Assembly: GCA_030653355.1 (NCBI GenBank) | Contig: JAURZN010000183.1 | Coordinates: forward strand, 1 to 64,000 | Direction of reading: 5' to 3' | Source: Gallionella sp. | GTDB lineage: Bacteria > Pseudomonadota > Gammaproteobacteria > Burkholderiales > Gallionellaceae | Length of the DNA stretch: 64,000 bases | In this document: positions 44,016 through 52,565 of the stretch, piece by piece | Layout of the letters: every line of letters starts with the position of its first letter | Numbering within the stretch: position 1 is the stretch's first letter | Program-made: the position numbers and the translations under genes | The notes under the pieces: model-generated | What the model was told of the DNA's origin: nothing | Databases searched by the model: none | What the model saw: the letters and a program-made list of their open reading frames with translations, nothing else

Positions 44016-44852
44016 TTACTTATGACAAATCAGGCATGCTCCACCACCCTCATCCTCACCATATAAGTCATCAATATCTATGTTACTTTGGACTGGCCGT
44101 AGCGGATTAACTGGGCGTTTGCTCAAATCTCGCTGCCGCCTACGCTCATAATCTTCAATTATCTGGTTTGCTCGTATAGGGTTTTCGAGGTCACTCAGAG
44201 GCCCTCCCTGTGTCCAGGTAAAAGGCGAGCCGTGTTCCAACGCACTTTTCTCATAGTTCTTGGCTTCTTCAAATGCTGCTGGATGACGTTCTTTTAAGCG
44301 AACCCATTCAATTTTTTGTTGATAAAAGCAAAACGTACATCCGCTGCGTGATCGCCACTCATAATACTTTGGATAGCCGACACCTGAAGCTTCTAAAATA
44401 TCCATGACCCCCTGCTTATCTATACCATCCTCTCTGAAGGGGAGCTTCACGATTAAGTTATCTTCATTTGAAATATACCCCTGGCGGTATTCTTCATCAG
44501 ATCGGATCGCAACATAACTTGTTACGACATCTCCTGCTTTGAGCATTGGATTAACCCATTGCTTAAATGGTAATAACTTAAGCTGCCGAGTGCACCAGCG
44601 AGTGTGAGGAGAGGGTAAAAAGTGATTGTATTCTCGTAACCAGAAATCAAAATCACGAGTAGGATTAAGGCGCAGGATAGGCTTCCCTAGAAAACCTTCA
44701 AGTCGTCCAAGAAAGTCATAAACTTCCGGCAACTCTTTCCCTGTGTCAGTAAAAAAATAATCAATATTCAATTCAGGATGATGTTGGCGCATGTATACCG
44801 CAAGGGCAGCGCTATCTTTACCCCCAGAAACTCCTAGAACATGACGTTCCAT
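44016..44852 (-). CDS. sspD: SspD: PAPS-reductase/ATP-pyrophosphatase family DNA phosphorothioation protein
   Basis: A 278-residue protein with the PP-loop SGGKDS (residues 9-14) of ATP pyrophosphatases. Cys residues in 'WCTRQLKLLPF', 'RSGCTFCFYQQK' and the C-terminal 'ACLICHK' could hold an iron-sulphur cluster or carry sulphur. It activates the DNA backbone for sulphur insertion, as DndC does. It is third in an operon after DUF4007 and a large ATPase, the SspB-SspC-SspD order of single-strand phosphorothioation. Sulphur must come from SspA or a host cysteine desulphurase, neither of which is in this window. Confidence 0.86.
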   Translation of the reverse strand: MERHVLGVSGGKDSAALAVYMRQHHPELNIDYFFTDTGKELPEVYDFLGRLEGFLGKPILRLNPTRDFDFWLREYNHFLPSPHTRWCTRQLKLLPFKQWVNPMLKAGDVVTSYVAIRSDEEYRQGYISNEDNLIVKLPFREDGIDKQGVMDILEASGVGYPKYYEWRSRSGCTFCFYQQKIEWVRLKERHPAAFEEAKNYEKSALEHGSPFTWTQGGPLSDLENPIRANQIIEDYERRRQRDLSKRPVNPLRPVQSNIDIDDLYGEDEGGGACLICHK

Positions 44853-44854
44853 CC

Positions 44855-47800
44855 TCAGCCCTCTTTTCTTTGGTCTATGGCTTGAGTGCCAGCCTGAGCA
44901 AGTGCAGCAAGGAATACCTCGGGCCTAACATTATTCATATGAGTCATAATTATTTCAGCCAAATCACGAACGTGACTCTGTTCTTGCTCAGAAATATCGA
45001 ACGACTCTGAGACTGTTTTTCCGTCTTTACCAGTTCCGAAAACCACGGCTATCGCCTGCCTTGTTGGATTGCGATCACGTACTGCTGCGAGTACTTCTAC
45101 CTGGCGGAATCGCAAAGCCAAGTCGGCAAGAGAAATCAATGCAACATCAATATCTTGATCATTCCAATCGCGAGATGGCTTGTTGATAGCTAAGCCCAAT
45201 AAACTCTCGTAATATTCTCGTTTATTCTCAAATGTTGCTAACCGAATTGCGAAACCGTCTAATCTCAAATCACCAGAAATGCCAGAGACAACTTTGGCGC
45301 GATGCTTGATTAACGATAAGTCATCAAATTCAGCATCAAGAGCTACTAGCATTTTTGAAATGACTCTGCGCAACATCAAATCGTATGCATCCGTCATTTC
45401 AGAAAGAGATGCACCGAGTCCTTCAATATATTTATCGACCTCCCCCCCGAATAATAATGGGAGGTCGATAAACAGCACTTTATGAGGATCGCTAGCCCGT
45501 AGGAGTACATCACGAATCTTGCGCGTTGTATCGGATATGCTTGTAGTTCTCTGCGCCCAAACAGGCAGTCCATACACAATAGAAACTAGTGTTCTCGCTG
45601 AATCCAGTGGGTCTAGATGGCTAGTTCGCCCAAGCCTATTTTGCATTTGCTTATTCAGACCTTCCAGAATATCGCGATGATATTCATCAAGTTGAACATG
45701 ACGGAGAGAAATGCGTGATGGCTCTTGCAACGCTTCGTCAATATCAGCTTCTTGCAACTCAGGTACAAACATTCCATTTTTGTAGACAGCCACGCGATAT
45801 TTATTTGCTAAAACGAAAGCAAGCATGAGTATTGGCAGAACACCCTCACGAATACCAAACGGTGGTTTTGTCCACAGTTGATAGAGTGAGGACAAATCTA
45901 TTCGATCACCCGTTCCAAATATTAGCTGATCTGCGGCAGCCCACGCTTTTACAAACGTTTTGCTCTTTCCACTGTTCTCGGGTGGTAGAAAGGAAAATTG
46001 CCCTGCTTCATTTTTCCGGTATAAAGAAGTTGATCCTATCAAAGTATGAAAAAGTCCTGCTTCTGCAGGAAAGCCTTCGAAGCCCAAAGCTGCGAGCCCT
46101 TCGTTATTAAGCATCGCATATAATAATTCACGCCTCGCCTTGGAGCTACTTCCAGAGGGTTTGTCGCGGTTTATCAACTCGCTCAAAATAAAAGGAGTAT
46201 CGACATATAATTTGTCAGCCAAATCAGATGCTAAGGACGAGAGTCCGATTTGACCCGGATTGGGCAAATACTCACCGTTGAGATGCCAATTTGCGTTAAT
46301 GAAGGCGTCTCTAAGTTCATTTTCTAACTGCGCTCGAATTGTAGATACACGCCCGCTAATTTCTCTCCTGGCAACAGCGTCACCATCAAGCTCTGGATGC
46401 TGTTTTCGGACAGTTTCAATGGCCAGCAACTCACGCCCTAGCTCCCTGACAATTTCCCCATTTTTTGAAGACCCAAGCACAACTGGGTATACAGAACATT
46501 TTTTAGATGCAATCTTACTGCGATTATCTAATTGCTGAATTGTTGTATCTCGATCAGGGATTGCCAATACAAATTGGCCAAAACTACCATCTGATGGTTC
46601 AAAACTTGTAACCTGCGAATCAAGTTCTGATACCTGGCACAACGCAACCTTCATCCAGCGCAATGTCCCGTGAATGTAGTAGTGCCGCTTTGCGATAACG
46701 GGAAATAAGTTGCTGAGTTTAGTCAACGTTTTAAGATTTGGATCGCCAATAGATCCTAGTGCATCATTCACAGCCGAATCAATATCAAAATCACTACCCG
46801 CAAACACTCCCCACGCGCCTAAGTGCTTGCGATGAACAATAACGGACCAACCGCGAAGGTCTTCTAGTGCAGTCTCGATACTAGTTTCGGGATGCTCTGG
46901 CAAGCATGAATAAAGCGTTTCATTATCCGCCGCAAGACCAGACCCGTTTCGAAACAGTTCGATTAACGCAATGGTCTTCGTTAACTGCGCATGTATTGAG
47001 CGTCCCTTGGCTTCCGCACGCTCTACAGCTTCTGCTGCCTGGGCCCATCTATGCCCGTCTGGCGAGGCGAGAATCGCTGTTTCAAGATTGATTCTGAGGT
47101 AGTCCCAATAGGTAGAGGGTAGGTACAGGCTCTTTTCATTAGCGGTGGTTGACTGTAAAAAGTCCATGAACCCTTTCGGTTCAACTGAAACAAGAAAGCC
47201 AAATGTACTACGTTCATTCTGCCCAAAACGACGTTTTGAAATCGGTCCTAGCAGGGCTGCGGTGGCAGGGTGCAATGGCCAGCAATTATCAAGCCTTGCC
47301 CAAAAATCAGGATTTACGGTTGGCCTGCGCATTTTTATTGAGAGCGCGATTTTCTTCGACAGCGATTTTGTCCATGGATGCGGCAAGCTTGTATCAATGG
47401 CCTTGCCGGTAAGCTCTACCAACTCATCACTTCCCGCTATGAGCGGAATATCAACAAATCGCCCCTGTATCTTTGACCACTCTTCACGAGCATCGCGCCC
47501 CAACTTGGTTGCATATTGCTCGAATGCTTGATGAAGAATGCCAACAACTACCAATTTTCCACGGCTACGGCTAGCCATCTCAGCCAACTCTTGGTAAAAG
47601 TACACATCGTCCCCATTGTGTACCGCAGACTCTAGGAATTTACCTAACTCGTCAATTACGACCAAAACCCCTGCATTCTCCCCAGACTCGGCTTCTCTCA
47701 CTAATATTTCCAGCAAATCTGCGGAAGTAACATTGGCAATACTTTTGTTTTGCGATTCAGCGGGGAGTGATTTGGTAAGTGCTCGATATAGTTCTTGAAC

Positions 47801-48187
47801 AACGCTAGTTCTTCTACCTACAACAGGGATAACCAGCCAGCCATTTTTACCTGAATTGAATGCTTCCAAAACCAAGTTGTCATTGTTTAGGCCGAGCACA
47901 TGCTGGGCAGTTTCACGAATAGACGGTTGATGATGTACCAAGGAACAAAGTGCCAGTGCAAGGGATGACTTTCCTCCGCCATAAGGCCCTGTCCATGTAA
48001 AAGCCCTCTGCTTAGTTTCTAAAATCTGGCGCGCAGTACCCTCAAGAACAGCTCTTGCAGTTCCTTGGCAAATATATCCCTGCAGGCCGTCTTCCCGACC
48101 AAAATCTGTATCTATTCTTATCGATCGTTGAAACTGCCTAGAGATGCTAACCACATCTGCTAGTACCTGAATAACCTTGGCCTTCAT
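44855..48187 (-). CDS. sspC: SspC: large ATPase of the phosphorothioation complex
   Basis: An 1110-residue P-loop ATPase. Walker A GPYGGGKS (67-74) and a Walker B region 'VLVVIDELGKFLES' (about 171-184) form the N-terminal motor. The remaining 700 residues are mostly helical and without a named motif. It overlaps the DUF4007 gene by 4 bp and ends 2 bp before sspD, so all three are co-translated. In SspBCD systems the ATPase works with the SspB nickase and SspD during PT insertion. The gene is intact, with the expected order and size. Confidence 0.82.
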   Translation of the reverse strand: MKAKVIQVLADVVSISRQFQRSIRIDTDFGREDGLQGYICQGTARAVLEGTARQILETKQRAFTWTGPYGGGKSSLALALCSLVHHQPSIRETAQHVLGLNNDNLVLEAFNSGKNGWLVIPVVGRRTSVVQELYRALTKSLPAESQNKSIANVTSADLLEILVREAESGENAGVLVVIDELGKFLESAVHNGDDVYFYQELAEMASRSRGKLVVVGILHQAFEQYATKLGRDAREEWSKIQGRFVDIPLIAGSDELVELTGKAIDTSLPHPWTKSLSKKIALSIKMRRPTVNPDFWARLDNCWPLHPATAALLGPISKRRFGQNERSTFGFLVSVEPKGFMDFLQSTTANEKSLYLPSTYWDYLRINLETAILASPDGHRWAQAAEAVERAEAKGRSIHAQLTKTIALIELFRNGSGLAADNETLYSCLPEHPETSIETALEDLRGWSVIVHRKHLGAWGVFAGSDFDIDSAVNDALGSIGDPNLKTLTKLSNLFPVIAKRHYYIHGTLRWMKVALCQVSELDSQVTSFEPSDGSFGQFVLAIPDRDTTIQQLDNRSKIASKKCSVYPVVLGSSKNGEIVRELGRELLAIETVRKQHPELDGDAVARREISGRVSTIRAQLENELRDAFINANWHLNGEYLPNPGQIGLSSLASDLADKLYVDTPFILSELINRDKPSGSSSKARRELLYAMLNNEGLAALGFEGFPAEAGLFHTLIGSTSLYRKNEAGQFSFLPPENSGKSKTFVKAWAAADQLIFGTGDRIDLSSLYQLWTKPPFGIREGVLPILMLAFVLANKYRVAVYKNGMFVPELQEADIDEALQEPSRISLRHVQLDEYHRDILEGLNKQMQNRLGRTSHLDPLDSARTLVSIVYGLPVWAQRTTSISDTTRKIRDVLLRASDPHKVLFIDLPLLFGGEVDKYIEGLGASLSEMTDAYDLMLRRVISKMLVALDAEFDDLSLIKHRAKVVSGISGDLRLDGFAIRLATFENKREYYESLLGLAINKPSRDWNDQDIDVALISLADLALRFRQVEVLAAVRDRNPTRQAIAVVFGTGKDGKTVSESFDISEQEQSHVRDLAEIIMTHMNNVRPEVFLAALAQAGTQAIDQRKEG

Positions 48188-49095
48188 GCTTTACTCCCAA
48201 GAACGTCTATTGGAGACATTGCGCCATTTACACAAACAACGTGTCGCAGACCTGCGGTATCAGACCACACATATCTCCGATGAGAAATCGCCTCAAGGCT
48301 GATGAGTCGCTCTGCAATTGAATTTTCATCCAGCTTAAAAACTCGCCCGGGGGAACCGGGATCATACGCAATAGACTCAAAGGATAAGGTATTCTGATTA
48401 GGAGCAACACATTTCCAAAATTCAATAAGGGCGTATAGAAACACTTCGTCAGGAAGAGTCGATTTAGCCCCTCGCCGAAACTCATACAGTCCGTCTGTGC
48501 TCATTTGGATCAACCCTAACTCCCCAAGCATCGGCTCTGCAATGTCTTCCATTGTGGCATTTCTTGACTTTGGAACATAGCTCCTCAGAAACACCTCAAT
48601 ATCACGATCCAGTGAATTTTCGGATACCTTTATCCTCGGTGTTTTTTCATCAAGATACTCAATCAAGCCTTCTTTAACTTGCTTTGCGGAAAAGCTTTGT
48701 TCGCTTAAATGATTAAATACCCAGTACCAAGTTGTGGCGCGGGGAATAGCTTCCGTTCGTCCCGCCAAATTCCAGTGCATGAGCCAAGAGGTTGCATAAT
48801 GTTCGCAGTAGGGATCTAGCCCATCATTAGCAAATATTTTTTTACCGAGGTCTGTTGCTATATGCCCACCATTTTTGCTTTCGATAATCCCACAAGCAAG
48901 AGCCCAATGACGAATTGAGCCAACCATGTTTTTTCCAACGCCAAAGGTGACTATTGCGTCGTCGCTAGAGAACACCCCCTTTTTTTCGTAACTAACTGCA
49001 TCAAAAGCCTTTTTTAGCCACATCTGCCTGAGTGGGAAAGTTTCATGCCCGGAAAAATGTGGCACATAGTTAATATCAAAAATTACACTTCGCAT
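48184..49095 (-). CDS. sspB: SspB: DUF4007 nickase of the phosphorothioation system
   Basis: A 303-residue DUF4007 protein, with the family start 'HFSGHETFPLRQMWLKKA' and 'FGVGKNMVGSIRHWALACG' after it. In SspABCD systems SspB nicks one DNA strand so that sulphur can be placed there. The gene heads the sspBCD operon, and its start overlaps a long dyad (49107-49160) in the 5' region, with RBS AAAGGA at the dyad edge. A promoter is visible at 49183-49211. Confidence 0.85.
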   Translation of the reverse strand: MRSVIFDINYVPHFSGHETFPLRQMWLKKAFDAVSYEKKGVFSSDDAIVTFGVGKNMVGSIRHWALACGIIESKNGGHIATDLGKKIFANDGLDPYCEHYATSWLMHWNLAGRTEAIPRATTWYWVFNHLSEQSFSAKQVKEGLIEYLDEKTPRIKVSENSLDRDIEVFLRSYVPKSRNATMEDIAEPMLGELGLIQMSTDGLYEFRRGAKSTLPDEVFLYALIEFWKCVAPNQNTLSFESIAYDPGSPGRVFKLDENSIAERLISLEAISHRRYVWSDTAGLRHVVCVNGAMSPIDVLGSKA

Positions 49096-49106
49096 AGGGT
49101 TCCTTT

Positions 49107-49160
49107 ATCACTGGATGATTGTACCAGTAATGGAGTTTGCTGGTGAAATCATCCAGTGAT
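49107..49160. promoter_or_regulatory. 54-bp imperfect palindrome in the sspBCD leader
   Basis: Outer arms ATCACTGGATGATT and AATCATCCAGTGAT are perfect 14-bp inverted repeats. An inner pair ACCAG/CTGGT extends the structure after a 2-nt mismatch and leaves a 12-nt loop. The inner edge toward the gene touches the RBS of sspB. It could be an operator for an autorepressor or an RNA hairpin that hides the RBS. Confidence 0.7.
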
Positions 49161-49182
49161 GATTGACAATCTTTAAGACCTA

Positions 49183-49211
49183 AATATCTCTTGTAAAATT
49201 ATATTTTTCAA
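49183..49211 (-). promoter_or_regulatory. Candidate sigma-70 promoter of sspBCD
   Basis: On the minus strand TTGAAA (five of six to TTGACA), a 17-bp spacer, then GATATT (four of six to TATAAT). The dyad and sspB start follow downstream. Confidence 0.4.
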
Positions 49212-49830
49212 ATTAATTATAATATTCAATGTATTAGATGCATATTGTGGTGAGTAATTAAGCGGAGCTACTATTTGGAATATTTTGATTTGTTACATGC
49301 ATTGAGCAAGGATGCATTGTGTATGATTTGGTTCAGGCTCCGAATTTGCTTAGGCTAAAGCTGCGCTGGCTATACAAAATTAGTCCGGATGCGAATTATG
49401 AGCAGAAAAGGAATACAGATAAAAATTAATGCAAATCACCATGAGTAACCGGACATTTCTACTTGCCGTTGAACGGCAAACGAGTTCGCTGGTAGTGTTG
49501 CGCTAAGTCCTTCAGCCCCTTGGTACATCTGCCGTACATCCGTGCAATGTTATTGCGCGCCCAGTATAGTTATTGTACCGATTTGTACGAAATCGGCTTG
49601 CTGCGTAAATTTCGTTTTTTTCGAGTGTTATGATGTTGTGCAAATCAACCAGCTTGCGTCGGCCAAGCAGATTGAGTGCCTGCAAAAAATACTGCGCTAC
49701 CCGCCATTCATGGAGGGCTTGCTGGTTCGTTCAGCAACAAAACTGCTCGCCTCGCAACTCCAACTCGCTACAATACAGCAGTGTTACGCCTTGCCGTTTT
49801 TGCCCATCTCTTACCAGTCTCGCCAACGTA
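49212..49830. other. AT-rich gap between sspBCD promoter and WGR gene
   Basis: No supported gene. A near-palindrome TTGCCGTTgAACGGCAA lies near 49463-49479 within 'gagtaaccggac...' text that resembles IS21-type ends, so an insertion-sequence remnant is possible but not shown. Confidence 0.35.
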
Positions 49831-50052
49831 TCATCTTATTTGCTTCAGTTGATACCCATGTCGCATTCGACTGCGCTCAATTTTAGCTACCTCACGCATG
49901 GCATCCTCTTCTTCAACAAAGATCTGCTGTTTCATTCCGCCTCGTCTGTTGGTCAGTCCAAACCAATGTCGTCTGAGAACGTAGTCGCCCAGCAAATCCC
50001 GGCTCAGTTCCAGCACATAACCGCGTCCTGATGATCTAAAGTCTAGTCTCAT
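49831..50052 (-). CDS. Small WGR-domain protein
   Basis: A 73-residue protein consisting of one WGR domain. It begins MRLDFRSSGRGYVLELSRDL and contains 'WFGLTNRRGGMKQQIF', the WGR-like core (here WFGL rather than WGRI), then 'AMREVAKIERSRMRHGYQL'. WGR domains bind DNA ends or nucleic acid. The ATG at 50052 overlaps the 3' end of the integrase gene by 17 bp, so it is translated with the integrase. The longer frame in the track (to 50265) runs over the integrase gene and is not used. Confidence 0.75.
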   Translation of the reverse strand: MRLDFRSSGRGYVLELSRDLLGDYVLRRHWFGLTNRRGGMKQQIFVEEEDAMREVAKIERSRMRHGYQLKQIR

Positions 50053-52030
50053 TTTCTCCCCCAAATCCAGCCAACTCAACCGCGCGCCACAGATTTTCAT
50101 CGGAGGTGTCCGTGTATATGCTGGTCGTTTGCAGACTGGTATGCCCAAGCAAACGCTGGACGATATTGAGCGGCACACCAGATAGTGCCAAATGACTTCC
50201 ACAAGTGTGGCGCAACCAATGTGCTGTGGCGTGATCAAATGCCTTGGCTTCGATATGCTTGCCATCCATCATCAGGGATTGTGCAATCTCCCCAAAAAAT
50301 GAACGCAAGGACTTGGATAGCGCGCTGGTCGTCACAGAACCTGTCCCGATCTCGCTTGAAACAAGCGGGGTGTCTGGTGGATTGCTGGTGATGTCCAGGC
50401 TCAACCCGCGATACTCGAAATAGGTTTGCAACGCCTGTATGACTTCGCTGGAAAGTGGCACAGCGCGCCATTTACCCCCTTTGCCACAAACTTTGAGCAT
50501 CCAGCGTACACCGATCTCATTTGAGAGCGGCATCGTGTACATGCGCGATACTTTTGCATCAACCAGCTCGGATATGCGCAGGCCGGTTGCGTAGGCGAAT
50601 GGCAGCACAAAACGTAATCTCGCCGAACAGCTGGTTGCGGGTAGTTGACGCAAACAAGCCATCAAATAATTCCATTGCCCCGCAGAAAACGCCCGCATGA
50701 ATTCGACATCAGGATTTGACCGGGAATCAGCAACAACCAGCGATTTGGACACCGCGCTCCACGGATTGAATGAGCAATACTGCACGCGCACCAACCATTC
50801 AAACAGGTTGCCGACAACAGTCAGTGCGTACCGAACGCTGCCAGGCGAGAGCGCCCCATCAAACGGCTTCCATGCCGGATCGTGCCGCTCCCTCTTTTTT
50901 GCGCTAATCCATTCAGATTGCGTGATGCGAAAAGGCCAGTTGTCGGGTTCGGTTCTGCCTATCATGGACAGCCAGTCTCGATAGGATGCGCAATCCTCAA
51001 CTGTCAAATCAGACAAAGCCTTGTCGCGCTCAATAATCGCCCATAACAGCATCTTTTCCGCTTCCTTTTGATAGGCGCGCTGAGTGTTTGGATTGCCGGA
51101 CTTTGTGGCAAGCCAGGCGAACACGGCTTGATAGTCGTTTGCGGCAGCAATACGCGGCACACCATGATAACGATTCGATCCAACCGTACCATCCAAATCA
51201 ACGGGTACGGCAAAGGCCTCCAGTGGTACAACACGTGTTTCCCTGTTTCGGTCTTGAGCTCGCAACGAGGGTGCTACCGTGCGCGCAGGGACAAGTGAGC
51301 GTTGTGGCAATGCGCCTAGCGATGATTCGTAACCTTGCAGCCACGCCACAATTCGTGCCGCGCCCTTGTTGCCCAACCTAGGCACGTCTATCCACCAGCG
51401 ATAACCGCGTACAGCAATCCTGTCGACTAAATGTCCTATTGTCGGTAAGCCGGCCAACACAAAACGGTTGGAGATCACCGGGTCAAACCAAGCCGCGATC
51501 AAGTCCTCACGCACCGGATCGGTGGCAATCAGTGGCTCAATCCACTTTAACGCAAGCAACTGCTTGTCGATCAGTCGTTGCCTTTTATTTTGCCCGGTAT
51601 CGACTGCTTGTGGGTAGGCATCCAGGTAAGAGCGAATGAGTTCTTTTTCTGTAAAGAATCCATCAGGATCAAACTCAGCGCGGTAATCATCAAGGGTGGG
51701 GGCAGGGGAGCGCGCGGATTCCCCGCCGCCCGCACCAATATGCATCCTGATTAGATGGGCTTCGCGATGCTTCCCACTTCGCAGCGCAGCCTGTCTGAGC
51801 GTATCCCGAATCCAGGTCAGTGTTGTTTTTGCGCGACGCAAATCCATCCCGATTTCAAGATAGCGATCAGACATTTCGCCAATATCCATACCAAGAATGG
51901 CCGCCCTGAAAAAGGCAATGTGATGGCGGCCGATTTTCCGTTCGACCGATTTTTTGGATATTGCCCAATCTCCACTCAATGCAGATCTCCCCTTTTGCAA
52001 AGCATAGTTAGATGCACTGCCCACAGACAT
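50036..52030 (-). CDS. Large tyrosine-type integrase of the island
   Basis: A 664-residue recombinase. The N-terminal 270 residues are an extra domain rich in basic helices, followed by a core-binding region ('NPNTQRAYQKEAEKMLLWAI') and a catalytic domain with R ('YATGLRISELVDAK'), HxxR ('HWLRHTCGSHLALSG'), LLGH ('RLLGHTSLQTTSIY') and the Tyr in 'TTSIYTDTSD'. ATG 52030 is used; GTG 52036 is also possible. It probably drives integration and excision of the island. The WGR gene overlaps its 3' end. A DnaA-box-like sequence (52043-52051) lies just upstream. Confidence 0.88.
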   Translation of the reverse strand: MSVGSASNYALQKGRSALSGDWAISKKSVERKIGRHHIAFFRAAILGMDIGEMSDRYLEIGMDLRRAKTTLTWIRDTLRQAALRSGKHREAHLIRMHIGAGGGESARSPAPTLDDYRAEFDPDGFFTEKELIRSYLDAYPQAVDTGQNKRQRLIDKQLLALKWIEPLIATDPVREDLIAAWFDPVISNRFVLAGLPTIGHLVDRIAVRGYRWWIDVPRLGNKGAARIVAWLQGYESSLGALPQRSLVPARTVAPSLRAQDRNRETRVVPLEAFAVPVDLDGTVGSNRYHGVPRIAAANDYQAVFAWLATKSGNPNTQRAYQKEAEKMLLWAIIERDKALSDLTVEDCASYRDWLSMIGRTEPDNWPFRITQSEWISAKKRERHDPAWKPFDGALSPGSVRYALTVVGNLFEWLVRVQYCSFNPWSAVSKSLVVADSRSNPDVEFMRAFSAGQWNYLMACLRQLPATSCSARLRFVLPFAYATGLRISELVDAKVSRMYTMPLSNEIGVRWMLKVCGKGGKWRAVPLSSEVIQALQTYFEYRGLSLDITSNPPDTPLVSSEIGTGSVTTSALSKSLRSFFGEIAQSLMMDGKHIEAKAFDHATAHWLRHTCGSHLALSGVPLNIVQRLLGHTSLQTTSIYTDTSDENLWRAVELAGFGGENETRL

Positions 52031-52042
52031 ACCCACGGTTTT

Positions 52043-52051
52043 TGTGGATAA
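52043..52051 (-). promoter_or_regulatory. Single DnaA-box match
   Basis: TTATCCACA on the minus strand, an exact consensus DnaA box, between the integrase and small membrane gene. A lone nine-base match can arise by chance. Confidence 0.3.
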
Positions 52052-52285
52052 CTATCTGGTTACGATCATCCACCGCCAAACGCCCATCAAACTGGTCGCG
52101 GTGAAGCCGACTTGCATGACGACCATGCCCGTTGCATGGGTGAGCAAACCGAAATATATCCACGCGACATTCGATAGCAGAAACAACACAAAACCCCAAC
52201 CGGAGTAGCGATTGTTCAACGCCAACAGAGCCGCGCCACACAATCCAGTCGCACAGCCAATCCACTCAATAAGTTCGAGCAACAC
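52052..52285 (-). CDS. Small membrane protein
   Basis: A 77-residue protein with three hydrophobic stretches ('IEWIGCATGLCGAALLAL', 'WGFVLFLLSNVAWIYFGLL', 'GMVVMQVGFTATSLMGVWRW'). It starts at GTG 52285 with a strong RBS (AGGAGG, 8-nt spacing). The pattern resembles small PnuC/SemiSWEET-like membrane proteins found on plasmids, but the family is not certain. It follows the partition genes by 12 bp and may share their transcript. Confidence 0.7.
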   Translation of the reverse strand: MLLELIEWIGCATGLCGAALLALNNRYSGWGFVLFLLSNVAWIYFGLLTHATGMVVMQVGFTATSLMGVWRWMIVTR

Positions 52286-52297
52286 AATCAGCGCCTC

Positions 52298-52564
52298 CTA
52301 AAATTGACCAAAAACGCTCTTCACAATGGCTTGGGTTGCAGGCCGTTCGGTTTCCGGCTGTTCTGGCACTGGCTCAAGCGAAGTTTTGACTACCGCAGCA
52401 GCACCTCCTCTGGCAACATCAACATGCACCATCTTGCCGCCCAAAACCGACAGCCCCATTGAGGCCAGCATCCGTAATCGTTCAGCTCGCGCGCGCAGTG
52501 GCAACGCAGACAGATCGGCCTGTAGCTCGGAATGCCCCTCAAAATAATTGACCGTGATGCGCAT
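52298..52564 (-). CDS. StbB-like small partner of the actin-type partition ATPase
   Basis: An 88-residue protein (MRITVNYFEGHSELQADL...). Its ATG lies one base after the stop of the StbA-like gene, so the two are coupled. By position it is the DNA-binding or adaptor partner in a two-gene partition system. I see no clear ribbon-helix-helix motif. The longer track ORF (to 52897) only shadows stbA. Assignment is by synteny. Confidence 0.6.
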   Translation of the reverse strand: MRITVNYFEGHSELQADLSALPLRARAERLRMLASMGLSVLGGKMVHVDVARGGAAAVVKTSLEPVPEQPETERPATQAIVKSVFGQF

Positions 52565-52565
52565 G

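Noticed and set aside
50053-50265. N-terminal extension of the WGR protein
   Set aside because: The extension only shadows the integrase; the ATG at 50052 begins at the domain edge.
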